Origin: Pseudomonadota bacterium
GTDB lineage: Bacteria; Pseudomonadota; Gammaproteobacteria; Steroidobacterales; Steroidobacteraceae
Direction of reading: 5' to 3'
DNA: 64,000 nt
Assembly: GCA_023391815.1 (NCBI GenBank)
Contig: JAEWAF010000043.1
Span: 1-64,000, forward strand
The notes below the pieces were generated by a model that worked only from the letters and a program-made list of their open reading frames with translations, was not told the DNA's origin and made no database searches. How positions within the stretch are numbered: the stretch's first letter is position 1; each line of letters begins with the position of its first letter. Below, one piece after another: positions 8,810-18,175 of this stretch. The position numbers and the translations under genes are program-made.

Positions 8810-9241
8810 ATGAACGCCGCAGCCCATCACGATGACGAGGTCTCCGACGAGCAGCGCCGTAGCCGTCGGCTGCGCTTCGAGCTGATCTTCGCCAGTCTCT
8901 GGCTCGCCGTCGGGCTGTTTCTGCTGCCCGCGCTGATTTACGCGGTGGGAGCCGCCCTCCTCGGTCCCTACGGCCAGAACGCAGGTCTGAGCACGTTCTA
9001 TAGCGATTTTTTCGCCGACCTGGCTGACGCCTCGGGGCGCGCGTGGAGTATCGCGCTCGGCCCCTTGCTGCTCATCTATCTCCTGCGCGCACTCTTTATT
9101 GGCGTGAAGGCCGATAAGGTCGAGCGCGACACACTCGATGAAGACGAACCGCCACCACCGCGGCGGGCGGCTGCTCCGAAGGAAACGAAGCGCCCTGCCG
9201 GCCGCCCCGCCCGCGTCGAGCCGCGAATGGGCGGCGAATAA
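8810..9241 (+). CDS. Two-pass membrane protein, unknown function
   Basis: About 143 residues. Two hydrophobic helices (FASLWLAVGLFLLPALIYAV and a later ALGPLLLIYLLRALFIGV) are separated by a short hydrophilic loop. The tail is rich in Pro, Arg and Lys, with a DEDEPPPPRR run, and is probably cytoplasmic. I do not recognise the family. The frame extends upstream to 8753 and an in-frame ATG at 8780 is also possible; 8810 is my preferred start. The 298 bases before it, back to the oxidoreductase start, show no convincing gene. Confidence 0.6.
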   Translation: MNAAAHHDDEVSDEQRRSRRLRFELIFASLWLAVGLFLLPALIYAVGAALLGPYGQNAGLSTFYSDFFADLADASGRAWSIALGPLLLIYLLRALFIGVKADKVERDTLDEDEPPPPRRAAAPKETKRPAGRPARVEPRMGGE

Positions 9242-9410
9242 CGGTTCGAATCCGCGCGAACGCTCGCCGCGAAATCCAAGCCGGGCATCCGTGACACAGC
9301 TCACAGTTCCCGCTTGACGACCGCCACTCGCCGAAGCGCGGCGTGTAGGCTGCAAACGCTTGATATTAAAAAGAATCTGTTGGTTTTCTTTACACTTTTC
9401 GTTGGGAAGA

Positions 9411-9653
9411 ATGCGTATGTGGCTCGCCCGGTTGTTCGGCGGCCGGAAGGTGCAAGAGGCGGAGCGTCCGAAGCGCATTGCTCCGAGCGTCGGCCCCAGT
9501 CCCGTCCCGCCGGTGAAACGCTCGCCATCGGTAGGCAATGCCAAGCGCGGCATCCACGCCGATCAGGTCAACAAGGCAAAAAGTGGCTTCGACCCCTATA
9601 ACAGCGGTTCCTTCGAGCGCGGCAACGCCTGGGAACGAGTCACCCGGCGCTGA
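9411..9653 (+). CDS. Small basic protein, unknown function
   Basis: An 80-residue protein starting MRMWLARLFGG at an ATG preceded by GGGAAG. The middle is Pro/Ser/Lys-rich and disordered-looking, and the C-terminus is a compact GFDPYNSGSFERGNAWERV segment that looks conserved (aromatic and charged residues in a fixed pattern). No signal peptide or membrane helix. I cannot name the family. The AT-rich sequence just upstream (9361-9400) contrasts with the GC-rich surroundings and probably holds its promoter. Confidence 0.6.
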   Translation: MRMWLARLFGGRKVQEAERPKRIAPSVGPSPVPPVKRSPSVGNAKRGIHADQVNKAKSGFDPYNSGSFERGNAWERVTRR

Positions 9654-9737
9654 TCCCGCGGCTGGCTTCCCCGAGCGCGACTTGGGGGTTTTCCCTTGGG
9701 CAAATTCGGGTGTAAAACCCGCGGCGTGCCCTCACTC

Positions 9738-10031
9738 TCATACTGGCTCCGGCCAGTACAACGCCACGATGCCGGCGACCACCGCCCACATCGCCAGTTG
9801 CGCGAGCCAGCGCCATTTCAGCGTCTTGAGCAGCGATAGCAGACTGGCTCCGGAAACCGCCGCCAACACGGCGAACACGGCGCTACTGCGCAGGAGCGCG
9901 GGGAACTCGCTGCTCATGGCCGGGTTGCTCCCCTTGAGGACCAGGAAAATGACCACCACACCCAGCAGGCCGAACGTGATCGCGGCCGCCGAGCCGAAAA
10001 CGATGGCGTTGAGCACGGCGAGCGGGCGCAT
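9738..10031 (-). CDS. Small three-helix membrane protein, unknown function
   Basis: A 97-residue, very hydrophobic protein with three predicted membrane helices (about residues 5-32, 46-68 and 74-92) and almost no soluble part. The ATG at 10031 is followed directly by the first helix. I do not recognise the family. It is divergent from prc, and the 231-base gap between them could carry promoters for both. Confidence 0.6.
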   Translation of the reverse strand: MRPLAVLNAIVFGSAAAITFGLLGVVVIFLVLKGSNPAMSSEFPALLRSSAVFAVLAAVSGASLLSLLKTLKWRWLAQLAMWAVVAGIVALYWPEPV

Positions 10032-10204
10032 CAGTGGCTCCCGTGCCGCGCGGCGGGCGGAGCGGTCCGATGCTGAACGAATTTCTCGACAAGTTCATGC
10101 AACCCACGAGCAGCGCGTACTTGATCGGAGTGCAGCGTCTCTCTAGCCTTGACCATAGAATGGATTTGTCCTGCCTTGCTTACGATTCAGGTTTAGGTCG
10201 AAAT

Positions 10205-10218
10205 CGGGACCGGTCCCG
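10205..10218. promoter_or_regulatory. Perfect 14-base palindrome upstream of prc
   Basis: CGGGACCGGTCCCG, a perfect palindrome 45 bases before the prc start. In GC-rich DNA this may be chance; a dimeric repressor site is possible. Confidence 0.2.
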
Positions 10219-10262
10219 CCTTCACGGCCGCGGCCCATTCCCCCTGATGAGGATGTGAAACA

Positions 10263-12419
10263 GTGTATCAGTCGCCCTCGCACGAACCCGCCAAGCAGCG
10301 GCGCACCACGTTGATCTTCAGCTTGCCCGCGCTGCTCGTGGTCTGTGCGTTACTCGCGGGCACGGCTCAGGCGCCGGTCGCGAAGGCGGTCGCGACCTCG
10401 AACTCCCAGGAGCTCGCGCCCACCGAACGCCAGCGCCGCGTCAGCAAGCTGGTCAGCAACGTGATCGAGCGCTCGCACTATCGCCAGTCGCCGATCAACG
10501 ACCCGGTATCCTCGCTGGTGCTGGACCGCTTCATCGAACAGCTCGACGGCGGCCGCAGCTACTTCCTCGCCTCCGACATCGCCGAGTTCGAGCGCTATCG
10601 CTATCAGCTCGACGAGGCCGTCGTGAACGGTCAGCTCGAGCCGGTGTTCGCGATCTTCAATCGCTTCCAGATTCGCAACCGTGAGCGCGTCAACTACGCG
10701 CTGGAGCTGCTCAAGACCGAGCCGGACTTCACCGTAGATGAATCATTCGAATTCGACCGCGCCAAGGCGCCCTGGGCCAAGACTCCCGAAGAGCTGAACG
10801 ACATCTGGCGCCGTCGCGTGAAGAACGATGCCGTGTCGCTGATGCTCACCGAGAAGAGCTGGGCGGAAACCAAGGACATCCTGCAGAAGCGCTATGAGCG
10901 CGTGGTCAAGCGCACCGAGCAGGTCACCAGTGACGACATCTTCGAAGTGTTCATGAACGCCTTCGCGCATGTCTTCGATCCGCACTCGAGCTACTTCTCG
11001 CCGCGCAATTCCGAGGAGTACCGCATTCAGATGAGCCTGTCGTACGAGGGCATCGGCGCTTCGCTGCAGCTCGTCGACGACTACGTCACCGTGCTCAACG
11101 TGCTGCCCGGCGGCCCCGCGGCGATCAACGGCACGCTCGGCGCGAACGATCGCATCATCGCCGTCGGCGAAGGCAAGACCGGCAAGATGGTCGATGTGAT
11201 CGGCTGGCGTCTGGACGATGTCGTGCAGATCATCCGCGGCAAGGTCGGCACCACCGTGCGCCTGAACATCCTGCCCGCCGGCGCCGCGCCCGGCTCGCCG
11301 GAAAAGGTCCTCGAGCTGCAGCGTAATAAGGTGTCGCTGGACGCTCAGGCGGCGCAGAAGAAGGTCGAGACCATCAAGCGTGGCGATCGTGAGATGAAGG
11401 TCGGCGTGATCAACGTGCCGAGTTTCTATCAGGACTTCGAAGCGAAGTCTTCCGGCGCCAAGGACTATCGCAGCACTACGCGCGACGTTCAGAAGCTGAT
11501 CACCGAGTTGAAGGCCGAGAAGGTCGACGCGGTCATCATGGATCTGCGCGGTAACGGTGGCGGTCACCTCACCGAAGCCACCGCGCTGTCGGGTCTGTTC
11601 ATTCCGGCGGGTCCGATCGTGCAGCTGCGCGAGACCGGCGGTCGCGTCGAAGTGCTCGACGATCCGGAGCCGAACACCGCCTGGGACGGCCCGCTGATCG
11701 TGTTGGTCGATCGCTATAGCGCCTCGGCCTCGGAGATCTTCGCCGCCGCCATTCAGGACTACGGCCGCGGCATCATCGTCGGCCAGCAGACCTACGGTAA
11801 GGGCTCGGTACAGAACCTGTATCCGCTGGATCGGTATGCGCTCGGTCCCGATCCGGGCTTCGGTCAGCTGACGGTTACCATCGGCAAGTACTACCGCGTG
11901 ACGGGCGAGAGCACCCAGCACCGCGGCGTGCAGCCCGACATCTCCATGCCCACCGCCATCAGCCCCGAGGAAGTCGGCGAGAGCACGCGTGAAAGCGCCC
12001 TGCCCTGGGATCGGATTCGCCCGGCCGAATTCAACAAGGAAGGCCAGCTGACGCCCGCGATCGCCGCGCTCGAGCAGTCGCACGAGCAGCGTATTGCGAA
12101 CGATCCGGACTACCGCTCGCTGCTCGCCGATCTCGATGCGTTCGAAAAAGTGCGCACTCAGAAGAAGCTGTCGCTGAATCTGAAGACGCGCATCGCCGAG
12201 CGCGAGCAACTGGAGCAGGATCGTCTCGCTCGCGAGAACGAGCGCCGCAAGTCGCGTGGCCAGCCGCCGGTCGCAAAGCTCGCTGACCTCACCGGTCAGG
12301 AGCCGCCGGATGCCGTGCTGGATGAAACGGTCCAGATCGCCGCGGACCTGAGCGGCATGAGCAATCTGTATCTGTCGCGCCTGAAGGCTCAGGGCGATCG
12401 TTCGGATGCGACCCGCTAA
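10263..12419 (+). CDS. prc: Tail-specific (C-terminal processing) protease Prc
   Basis: Periplasmic S41 protease that degrades proteins with non-polar C-termini and controls peptidoglycan hydrolases. The 718-residue protein has an N-terminal hydrophobic signal segment (about residues 18-38), a helical N-terminal domain, and a PDZ domain around 240-330 with GIGASLQ. The S41 core has DLRGNGGGHLTEA near residue 427 and the catalytic Ser in YSASASEIF (about 488) with Lys in TYGKGSVQ (about 512). A long charged C-terminal domain of the Prc type follows. It is slightly longer than E. coli Prc (682 aa). The start is GTG at 10263, in frame with the signal segment. A perfect hairpin follows the stop codon. 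Confidence 0.95.
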   Translation: MYQSPSHEPAKQRRTTLIFSLPALLVVCALLAGTAQAPVAKAVATSNSQELAPTERQRRVSKLVSNVIERSHYRQSPINDPVSSLVLDRFIEQLDGGRSYFLASDIAEFERYRYQLDEAVVNGQLEPVFAIFNRFQIRNRERVNYALELLKTEPDFTVDESFEFDRAKAPWAKTPEELNDIWRRRVKNDAVSLMLTEKSWAETKDILQKRYERVVKRTEQVTSDDIFEVFMNAFAHVFDPHSSYFSPRNSEEYRIQMSLSYEGIGASLQLVDDYVTVLNVLPGGPAAINGTLGANDRIIAVGEGKTGKMVDVIGWRLDDVVQIIRGKVGTTVRLNILPAGAAPGSPEKVLELQRNKVSLDAQAAQKKVETIKRGDREMKVGVINVPSFYQDFEAKSSGAKDYRSTTRDVQKLITELKAEKVDAVIMDLRGNGGGHLTEATALSGLFIPAGPIVQLRETGGRVEVLDDPEPNTAWDGPLIVLVDRYSASASEIFAAAIQDYGRGIIVGQQTYGKGSVQNLYPLDRYALGPDPGFGQLTVTIGKYYRVTGESTQHRGVQPDISMPTAISPEEVGESTRESALPWDRIRPAEFNKEGQLTPAIAALEQSHEQRIANDPDYRSLLADLDAFEKVRTQKKLSLNLKTRIAEREQLEQDRLARENERRKSRGQPPVAKLADLTGQEPPDAVLDETVQIAADLSGMSNLYLSRLKAQGDRSDATR

Positions 12420-12432
12420 GGACTAAACAAAC

Positions 12433-12464
12433 ATCAGGCGCTGCTCACTGCAGCAGCGCCTGAT
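12433..12464. terminator. Bidirectional hairpin between prc and the coiled-coil gene
   Basis: A perfect 13-base stem (ATCAGGCGCTGCT and its complement) with a 6-base loop lies 13 bases after the prc stop. It overlaps the last codons of the convergent gene. There is no long T-run, so it is either a weak intrinsic terminator or an mRNA 3'-end stabiliser. Confidence 0.6.
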
Positions 12465-13512
12465 ACAGATCCCAATAGTCGTCCACCAGGACGTTCACAC
12501 CCGCCTTATCCTTGTTGCCCGTCTCGAGCCCCGAGACCAGCGCGACCGGCACCGGCAACGTTCCGATTGAATCGGTCAGCGGCACCGTATCCGCATCGCT
12601 GCGATAGGCGGCGACCGCGCGTAACGCATCGGTGCGCTCCTTCAAGCCGGTGAGATCGTCTTTCTCGTTTTTGACGATGGCGAGCGCCTCGCGCAGTAAC
12701 ATCATCAGCCGCGAGCATTCCTCGCGGGTGCCGTACTTCATGTCGAACACGCGCTTGGTGGTCGTTTCTTTCGCGAGCACGGCGAGACCACCGCCGGACA
12801 ACGTCACGACCAGCTGCTGCGCATAAGCGATCACGGCGGTATTCACGATGCGGCGGCCATCGATGGAAATACCTTCGAATGCCGGCGCGGGCTTGTCTTC
12901 GAGCGCAATCCGATCGTCGCTCAGATCGGTGACTTCCGTGGCAGCAAGATCCCACTGCTCGCGTTCGGCCGCGATCTCTTCGGAAAGACGCCGCCGACGC
13001 GAGTAGTTCCAGAAGCCCCGCATCTTCTCGAGCTTCACTTCCTGCAGCTTCAGCTGCGCTTCCATCATGTCGGCGCGCGAGCGTGCGTTGGCGATGCGAC
13101 GATCGAAATCGGCGAGCTGCTGACGACGCGCGCGATCGAACTCGAGCAGCTGACGGCGCTGTTCACGATCGGCCTGCTGTTGCTGGAGCTGTTGCGCGAA
13201 GCGTGCGACTTTCGCCGACGACGCGCGCCACAGCGAGCGCAATTGGAAATAAACCAAACCCTGCGGCCCGGTCTCCGGATTACCCAGAAATTCTTCGAGC
13301 TGCAACAGCTGCTCGCTGTGACGTACGAAGGTGGCTTCGTGTTTGTTGAGCTGCTCGATCAGCTTGTGACGCTCGTCCTGCAAGCGCGACAGCTCTTTCT
13401 TGAGCTCGGCCCGATTCCAATAGAGCTGCAGCAGCCGCTCGTCTTCAGCGGGTTGGCGCGCGCCTTGGCCGAGGAGCTGGCGCAGGTTGCTCAGCCGGTC
13501 GGAGAATTCCAT
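12445..13512 (-). CDS. Coiled-coil protein, unknown function
   Basis: A 355-residue protein. Residues 1-200 are almost entirely charged helix with long runs of Glu, Gln, Arg and Leu (ELKKELSRLQDERHKLIEQL, then several QQLQQQQ stretches), so a long coiled coil is expected. The C-terminal 150 residues form a globular domain with a SGGGLAVLAKE strand and a final VLVDDYWDLYQALLQ helix. No signal peptide or membrane segment. I do not recognise the family. It follows the DUF1249 gene by 31 bases on the same strand and may be co-transcribed with it. Confidence 0.6.
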   Translation of the reverse strand: MEFSDRLSNLRQLLGQGARQPAEDERLLQLYWNRAELKKELSRLQDERHKLIEQLNKHEATFVRHSEQLLQLEEFLGNPETGPQGLVYFQLRSLWRASSAKVARFAQQLQQQQADREQRRQLLEFDRARRQQLADFDRRIANARSRADMMEAQLKLQEVKLEKMRGFWNYSRRRRLSEEIAAEREQWDLAATEVTDLSDDRIALEDKPAPAFEGISIDGRRIVNTAVIAYAQQLVVTLSGGGLAVLAKETTTKRVFDMKYGTREECSRLMMLLREALAIVKNEKDDLTGLKERTDALRAVAAYRSDADTVPLTDSIGTLPVPVALVSGLETGNKDKAGVNVLVDDYWDLYQALLQ

Positions 13513-13543
13513 AGTGAAGCCCCGGACGGGCGCTGAAGGAACT

Positions 13544-14023
13544 TCAGGTCGCTGCTAACGCCGGAAAGCGATGGCCGCGCTCGACGCAATAATCGAGCCA
13601 TTTATTGAGCATGATGTTACGCAGCCAGCGATCGCCCAGATCGCGCGCCAGCTGCGAACGCAGCGATTCGAGCAGCGCATGCCGATGCCAGCGCGCGCAA
13701 GCCTGCACTTCGGCCAGACGCGCATCGCGATACACACGGATCAGCAGATCGGGATCGGCGAACGGACCGGCTTCATCGTCGAACACATAGGTGAGCCGCA
13801 GCGTCGTGGTATAGCGACTGCGTTCCTCGATCGCCAGGTGCAACGGACAATCGCCGTCCACCACGGAAATCTGCGTGGCCGCCGCTTGTTCCAGATCCGG
13901 CACCAGCCAGGCGAGACGGATGTAATTGCTCTCGTACAGCGACATCAGACTGACGAAGCTGCCCGGACGGGCACGCCAGCTGACGGGGCAATTCACATCG
14001 CTTGCTGTAAGGTCTATCGACAT
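13544..14023 (-). CDS. DUF1249 family protein (YqiB-like)
   Basis: A 159-residue soluble protein that matches E. coli YqiB in layout: LYESNYIRLAWLVPDL at the start, IEERSRYTTTLRLTYVF in the middle, the VRVYRDARLAEVQAC strand-helix, and WLDYCVERGHRF near the end. The molecular function of YqiB is not established; in enterobacteria the gene lies close to cpdA and nudF, which are not present here. The ATG at 14023 is the first in frame. It precedes the coiled-coil gene by 31 bases, suggesting an operon. Confidence 0.8.
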   Translation of the reverse strand: MSIDLTASDVNCPVSWRARPGSFVSLMSLYESNYIRLAWLVPDLEQAAATQISVVDGDCPLHLAIEERSRYTTTLRLTYVFDDEAGPFADPDLLIRVYRDARLAEVQACARWHRHALLESLRSQLARDLGDRWLRNIMLNKWLDYCVERGHRFPALAAT

Positions 14024-14114
14024 GGACCGAATATAGCACAGCAGTTTCGCACTACTGCCAGTGGTGTGTGACTTGCGTCACGAGCCGATTCATGTGCCAT
14101 CCGGGCAGTGACGG

Positions 14115-14131
14115 ACGCATGCGACATGCGT
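14115..14131. promoter_or_regulatory. Palindrome ACGCATG-cga-CATGCGT between ppsR and the DUF1249 gene
   Basis: Seven-base perfect arms with a 3-base spacer, 92 bases upstream of the DUF1249 start and just downstream of ppsR. It could be an operator for DUF1249 or a 3' hairpin of ppsR. There is no T-run. Confidence 0.3.
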
Positions 14132-14165
14132 GCCATCGGTGCGCCGTCCGCGCGGTCGAAAGCGC

Positions 14166-14990
14166 TCACGGACGCAGTCGGCGCTCGACTCCGGTCCGGT
14201 CGAGAATGCGACTGGCGATTTCTTCGATGGAACATTCGGTGGTGTTGATGCAGGGAATATCGTAACGACGAAAGATGGCTTCGGCCGTGCGCACTTCGAA
14301 GTCCACTTGCGAGGGCGAGGAATAGTTGCTGTTCGGCCGGCGCTCGTTGCGGATCTGTTGCAGACGTTCCGGCGCGATGGTGAGCCCGTACAGCTTGCGC
14401 TGATGCTTGGTCAGCGCCGCCGGCAGACGCCCGGTCTCGAGCTCCTCGTCAGCGAATGGATAATTGGCGGCGAACACGCCGTATTGCAAGGCCAGGTACA
14501 GGCACGTTGGCGTTTTACCGGTGCGTGACACGCCGACCAGGATCAGATCGGCGCGCTCGTAATCGCGGGTGACAGCGCCGTCATCGTTGGCGAGCGCGAA
14601 GTTCGTGGCGTTGATGCGCGTGGTGTAAGCGCCGATATCCTGCATGCCATGCGCTTTGCCCTGCGCGCGCGAGGACTTGAGCTTCAGCTCCATCTCCAGC
14701 GGGCCCAGGAACGCATCGAAGAAATCCAGGAACAGGCCGTTCGCGCGCTTGATGATCTCGCGCAGGTCCTCCTGCACCAAAGTACTGAAAATCACGGGCC
14801 GGACGCCCTCCGCCTCGGCGGTTGCGTCGATGCGGCGGACCGCGTCCTGCGCCTTGTCAACAGTGGAGATAAATGGCAGAGTCACCTGCCGAAAAGCCTG
14901 CCCGTCGAACTGCGTCAGCAGGCTATGCCCCATGGTCTCGGCGGTCACGCCGGTCTGGTCGGACACAAAAAAAACTGTTCGTCGTTCCAT
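14166..14990 (-). CDS. ppsR: PEP synthase regulatory kinase/pyrophosphorylase (PPSR)
   Basis: Bifunctional regulator that inactivates PEP synthase by ADP-dependent threonine phosphorylation and reactivates it by Pi-dependent dephosphorylation. The 274-residue protein begins MERRTVFFVSDQTGVTAET, the standard opening of DUF299 proteins. It has the P-loop-like GVSRTGKTPTCLYLA motif (about residues 150-164) and the C-terminal PCINTTECSIEEIASRI. The ATG at 14990 is preferred to one seven codons upstream because the conserved region starts there. It is divergent from ppsA with 92 bases between the starts, the usual arrangement of this pair. Confidence 0.95.
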   Translation of the reverse strand: MERRTVFFVSDQTGVTAETMGHSLLTQFDGQAFRQVTLPFISTVDKAQDAVRRIDATAEAEGVRPVIFSTLVQEDLREIIKRANGLFLDFFDAFLGPLEMELKLKSSRAQGKAHGMQDIGAYTTRINATNFALANDDGAVTRDYERADLILVGVSRTGKTPTCLYLALQYGVFAANYPFADEELETGRLPAALTKHQRKLYGLTIAPERLQQIRNERRPNSNYSSPSQVDFEVRTAEAIFRRYDIPCINTTECSIEEIASRILDRTGVERRLRP

Positions 14991-15082
14991 TCTTCTGTCG
15001 CCAAGACTCACGCGTGATCGCGCGTTGCGGTTAAAATCCCGGGGCTCAGTTCACTCGCTTCCGGTGTCTACGAGGACCGCCC

Positions 15083-17452
15083 TTGACCGCTTACACAGTA
15101 CCCTTCGAAAAGCTCGGACGCCACGACGTCGACACCGTCGGCGGCAAAAATTCTTCGCTCGGCGAGATGATCAGCCATCTGGCCAAGATGGGCGTGAGCG
15201 TGCCGACCGGCTACGCGACCACCGCGCAGGCGTACCGGGACTTTCTGAAGCATGAAGGGCTGGCCGAGCGCATTTCCCAAGAACTCGCCACGCTCGATGT
15301 CGATGACGTCGAGAAGCTGACCGAGGTCGGCGCGAAGATCCGCCAGTGGATTCTCTCGACGCCCTTCCCGCCGCAGCTCGAGCAGGAAATTCTTGCCGGC
15401 TACGAGCGTATGGGCCAGGGCCGCGATGTCGCGGTCGCGGTCCGTTCTTCGGCCACCGCCGAAGACCTGCCGGACGCCTCGTTCGCCGGCCAGCAGGAAA
15501 CATTCCTCAACGTGCGCGGCAAGGAAGCGCTGATCAAGTGCGTGCACGAAGTGTTCGCATCGCTCTACAACGATCGCGCCATCGCGTATCGCGTGCACCA
15601 GGGCTTCAAGCACGACGTGGTCGCGCTGTCGGCCGGCATCCAGTACATGTGCCGTTCGGACGTCGGCGCCAGCGGCGTGATGTTCACGCTCGACACCGAC
15701 TCCGGTTTCCGCAATGTCGTATTCATCACCGCCTCGTACGGCCTGGGTGAAACGGTCGTGCAAGGCGCGGTGAATCCGGATGAGTTCTATGTTTACAAGC
15801 CGACGCTGAAGTCGGGCCATGCGCCCATCCTGCGTCGTACGCTCGGCGCCAAGGCCATCAAGATGGTTTACGGCGAGCCGGGCAGCGGCGAGCGCGTCAA
15901 GACGGTCGATGTTTCGACCGAGGATCGCAACAAGTTCTCGATCTCCGATGCCGACATTCTGGAGCTCGCCAAGCAGGCGCTCATCATCGAGCAGCACTAC
16001 GGCTGCCCGATGGATATCGAATGGGGCAAGGACGGCGAGACCGGCAAGATCTATATCCTGCAAGCGCGTCCGGAAACCGTGCAGAGCCGCGCCGGTCGCA
16101 CCGTGCAGCGCTACTCGCTGAAAAAGAAATCCAAGGTGCTCTCGAGCGGTCGCTCCATCGGTCAGCGCATCGGCGCCGGCCCCGCCCGCATCATTCGCGA
16201 TGTGAAGGAAATGACGCGCGTGCAGAGCGGCGATGTGCTGGTCGCCGACATGACCGATCCGGATTGGGAACCGGTGATGAAGCGCGCATCCGCCATTGTC
16301 ACGAATCGCGGCGGTCGCACCTGTCACGCCGCCATCATTGCGCGTGAGCTCGGCATTCCGGCCGTCGTCGGTTGCGGGGACGCGACTGAAACGATCAAGG
16401 AAGGCACCGAAGTGACCGTCTCCTGCGCCGAAGGCGATACCGGCTTCGTGTACGAAGGCGCCCTGCCGTTCGAACAGAAAGTGATCGAGCTCGACGCGCT
16501 GCCGGCCATCAAGACCAAGATCATGATGAACGTCGGCAACCCCGATCGAGCGTTCGACTTCGCGAGCATTCCGCACAAGGGCGTGGGCCTCGCGCGTCTG
16601 GAATTCATCATCAATCGGATGATCGGCGTGCATCCGCGCGCGCTGCTCGAATTCGATTCGTTGTCCAAGGATCTGCAGCAGACCATTCGTCGGCAGATGT
16701 ATGGTTACAAAGATCCGGTCAGCTTCTATGTCGACAAGCTGTGCGAAGGCATCGCGACCATCGCCGCCGCGTTCGCGCCGGAGCCGGTGATCGTGCGCAT
16801 GTCGGATTTCAAATCGAACGAATACGCCAACCTCATCGGCGGTCGTCAGTACGAGCCGCATGAAGAGAATCCGATGATCGGCTTCCGCGGCGCCTCGCGT
16901 TACGTCGATGAAACGTTCCGTCCGTGCTTCGAGCTCGAGTGCCGCGCGTTGAAACGCGTGCGCGAAGAGATGGGCCTGACCAACGTGCAGGTGATGGTGC
17001 CCTTCGTACGTACGGTGAAGGAAGCCGAACAGGTCACTCAGCTGCTCGCCCAGAACGGTCTGAAGCGCGGCGAGAACGGCTTGAAGGTCATCATGATGTG
17101 CGAGCTGCCGACCAACGCGCTGCTCGCCGACCGGTATCTGCAGTTCTTCGACGGCATGTCGATCGGCTCGAACGACATGACCCAGCTGACGCTCGGCCTG
17201 GATCGCGACTCGGCCATCATCGCCAAGCTGTTCGACGAGCGTGACGAGGCGGTGAAGGCGCTGTTGAAGCTGGCCATCGACGCCTGTCGCAAGAATGGCA
17301 AGTACGTCGGTATCTGCGGCCAGGGCCCCTCGGATCATCCCGACCTGGCCCGCTGGCTGGTCGAGCAAGGCATCGAGAGCATCTCGCTCAATCCGGATAC
17401 GGTGATCGAGACCTGGCTGTTCCTGGCCGGCGGCTCGGTGGCCGCGAAGTAA
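15083..17452 (+). CDS. ppsA: Phosphoenolpyruvate synthase
   Basis: Converts pyruvate, ATP and water to PEP, AMP and phosphate, the first step of gluconeogenesis from three-carbon compounds. The 789-residue length is typical. The N-terminal ATP-grasp domain has VDTVGGKNSSLGEM and VAVRSSATAEDLPDASFAGQ. The swivelling phosphohistidine domain has GGRTCHAAIIARELGIPAVV near residue 415, with the catalytic His. The C-terminal PEP/pyruvate barrel has GLARLEFIIN, GSNDMTQLTLGLDRDS and a final GICGQGPSD. The start is TTG at 15083, with GAGGA about 7 bases upstream. It is controlled by the divergently encoded PPSR. Confidence 0.97.
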   Translation: MTAYTVPFEKLGRHDVDTVGGKNSSLGEMISHLAKMGVSVPTGYATTAQAYRDFLKHEGLAERISQELATLDVDDVEKLTEVGAKIRQWILSTPFPPQLEQEILAGYERMGQGRDVAVAVRSSATAEDLPDASFAGQQETFLNVRGKEALIKCVHEVFASLYNDRAIAYRVHQGFKHDVVALSAGIQYMCRSDVGASGVMFTLDTDSGFRNVVFITASYGLGETVVQGAVNPDEFYVYKPTLKSGHAPILRRTLGAKAIKMVYGEPGSGERVKTVDVSTEDRNKFSISDADILELAKQALIIEQHYGCPMDIEWGKDGETGKIYILQARPETVQSRAGRTVQRYSLKKKSKVLSSGRSIGQRIGAGPARIIRDVKEMTRVQSGDVLVADMTDPDWEPVMKRASAIVTNRGGRTCHAAIIARELGIPAVVGCGDATETIKEGTEVTVSCAEGDTGFVYEGALPFEQKVIELDALPAIKTKIMMNVGNPDRAFDFASIPHKGVGLARLEFIINRMIGVHPRALLEFDSLSKDLQQTIRRQMYGYKDPVSFYVDKLCEGIATIAAAFAPEPVIVRMSDFKSNEYANLIGGRQYEPHEENPMIGFRGASRYVDETFRPCFELECRALKRVREEMGLTNVQVMVPFVRTVKEAEQVTQLLAQNGLKRGENGLKVIMMCELPTNALLADRYLQFFDGMSIGSNDMTQLTLGLDRDSAIIAKLFDERDEAVKALLKLAIDACRKNGKYVGICGQGPSDHPDLARWLVEQGIESISLNPDTVIETWLFLAGGSVAAK

Positions 17453-17465
17453 CGTCGTTATCTCA

Positions 17466-17490
17466 CGGCGGCAGGCATCCCCTGCCGCCG
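17466..17490. terminator. Perfect GC hairpin between ppsA and orn
   Basis: A 10-base perfect stem (CGGCGGCAGG and complement) with a 5-base loop lies between the two convergent stop codons. It probably terminates both; there is no T-run. Confidence 0.6.
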
Positions 17491-17501
17491 CGAATCTAGC
17501 T

Positions 17502-18050
17502 TCATGCGCGCAGGAAATTGGTCCTGTAGTGCTGCAGCTCGCGAATCGAATCGCGAATATCGTCCAGCGCCAGGTGGGTCGAGCTCTTCTGGAAGCTGCT
17601 GTACACCTCCGGCGCCCAGCGCCGCGCCAGCTCCTTCAGCGTGCTCACATCCAGGTTGCGGTAGTGAAAATACCGCTCCAGATTGGGCATCTCGCGCGCC
17701 ATGAAACGACGATCCTGGCAGATGCTGTTGCCGCACATGGGTGAGACGCCCGGCTCGATCCAGCGGCTCAGGAACTCCACCGTCTGGCGCTCGGCCTCCT
17801 CGACGGTGATGGTGCTGGCACGCACGCGGGCAGCGAGGCCCGACGCACCATGCTGGCGACGGTTCCAGTCGTCCATGGCGTTGAGGATTTCGTCGGATTG
17901 ATGGATGGCGAGCACCGGCCCTTCGGCCAGGGTGTTCAGGTGCTTGTCGGTGACCACGGTGGCGATTTCGATGATGTGGTCGGTGTCGGGCTTCAGGCCC
18001 GTCATTTCCAGATCGATCCAGATGAGTCGGGTCGGGTCGCGGTCGGTCAC
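17502..18050 (-). CDS. orn: Oligoribonuclease
   Basis: DEDDh 3'-5' exoribonuclease that degrades 2-5-mer RNAs and pGpG, the end product of cyclic-di-GMP breakdown. Catalytic positions are visible: Asp and Glu in WIDLEMTGL (near residue 12), Asp in GNSICQDRRFM, and His/Asp in HLALDDIRDSI. Length 182 aa matches E. coli Orn (181). The ATG at 18050 is the natural start. It is convergent with ppsA and divergent from the M48 peptidase. Confidence 0.97.
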   Translation of the reverse strand: MTDRDPTRLIWIDLEMTGLKPDTDHIIEIATVVTDKHLNTLAEGPVLAIHQSDEILNAMDDWNRRQHGASGLAARVRASTITVEEAERQTVEFLSRWIEPGVSPMCGNSICQDRRFMAREMPNLERYFHYRNLDVSTLKELARRWAPEVYSSFQKSSTHLALDDIRDSIRELQHYRTNFLRA

Positions 18051-18175
18051 GGTACGTTCTGCGTAAGAAGGTAAGTTACGTCATCATAACAGCTGGCGTA
18101 TCGAGTTCCGCCTCGGGTACAAGGACCGGGGGCGCGGCGGCCTGCCCGATCCCGAGCATAGACGAGACCACTTCA

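Noticed and set aside
15068..17368. A 766-codon open frame antisense to ppsA
   Set aside because: Long antisense frames are common in high-GC genes. Its sequence is low-complexity His/Arg/Ala-rich, and the sense strand encodes a textbook PEP synthase.
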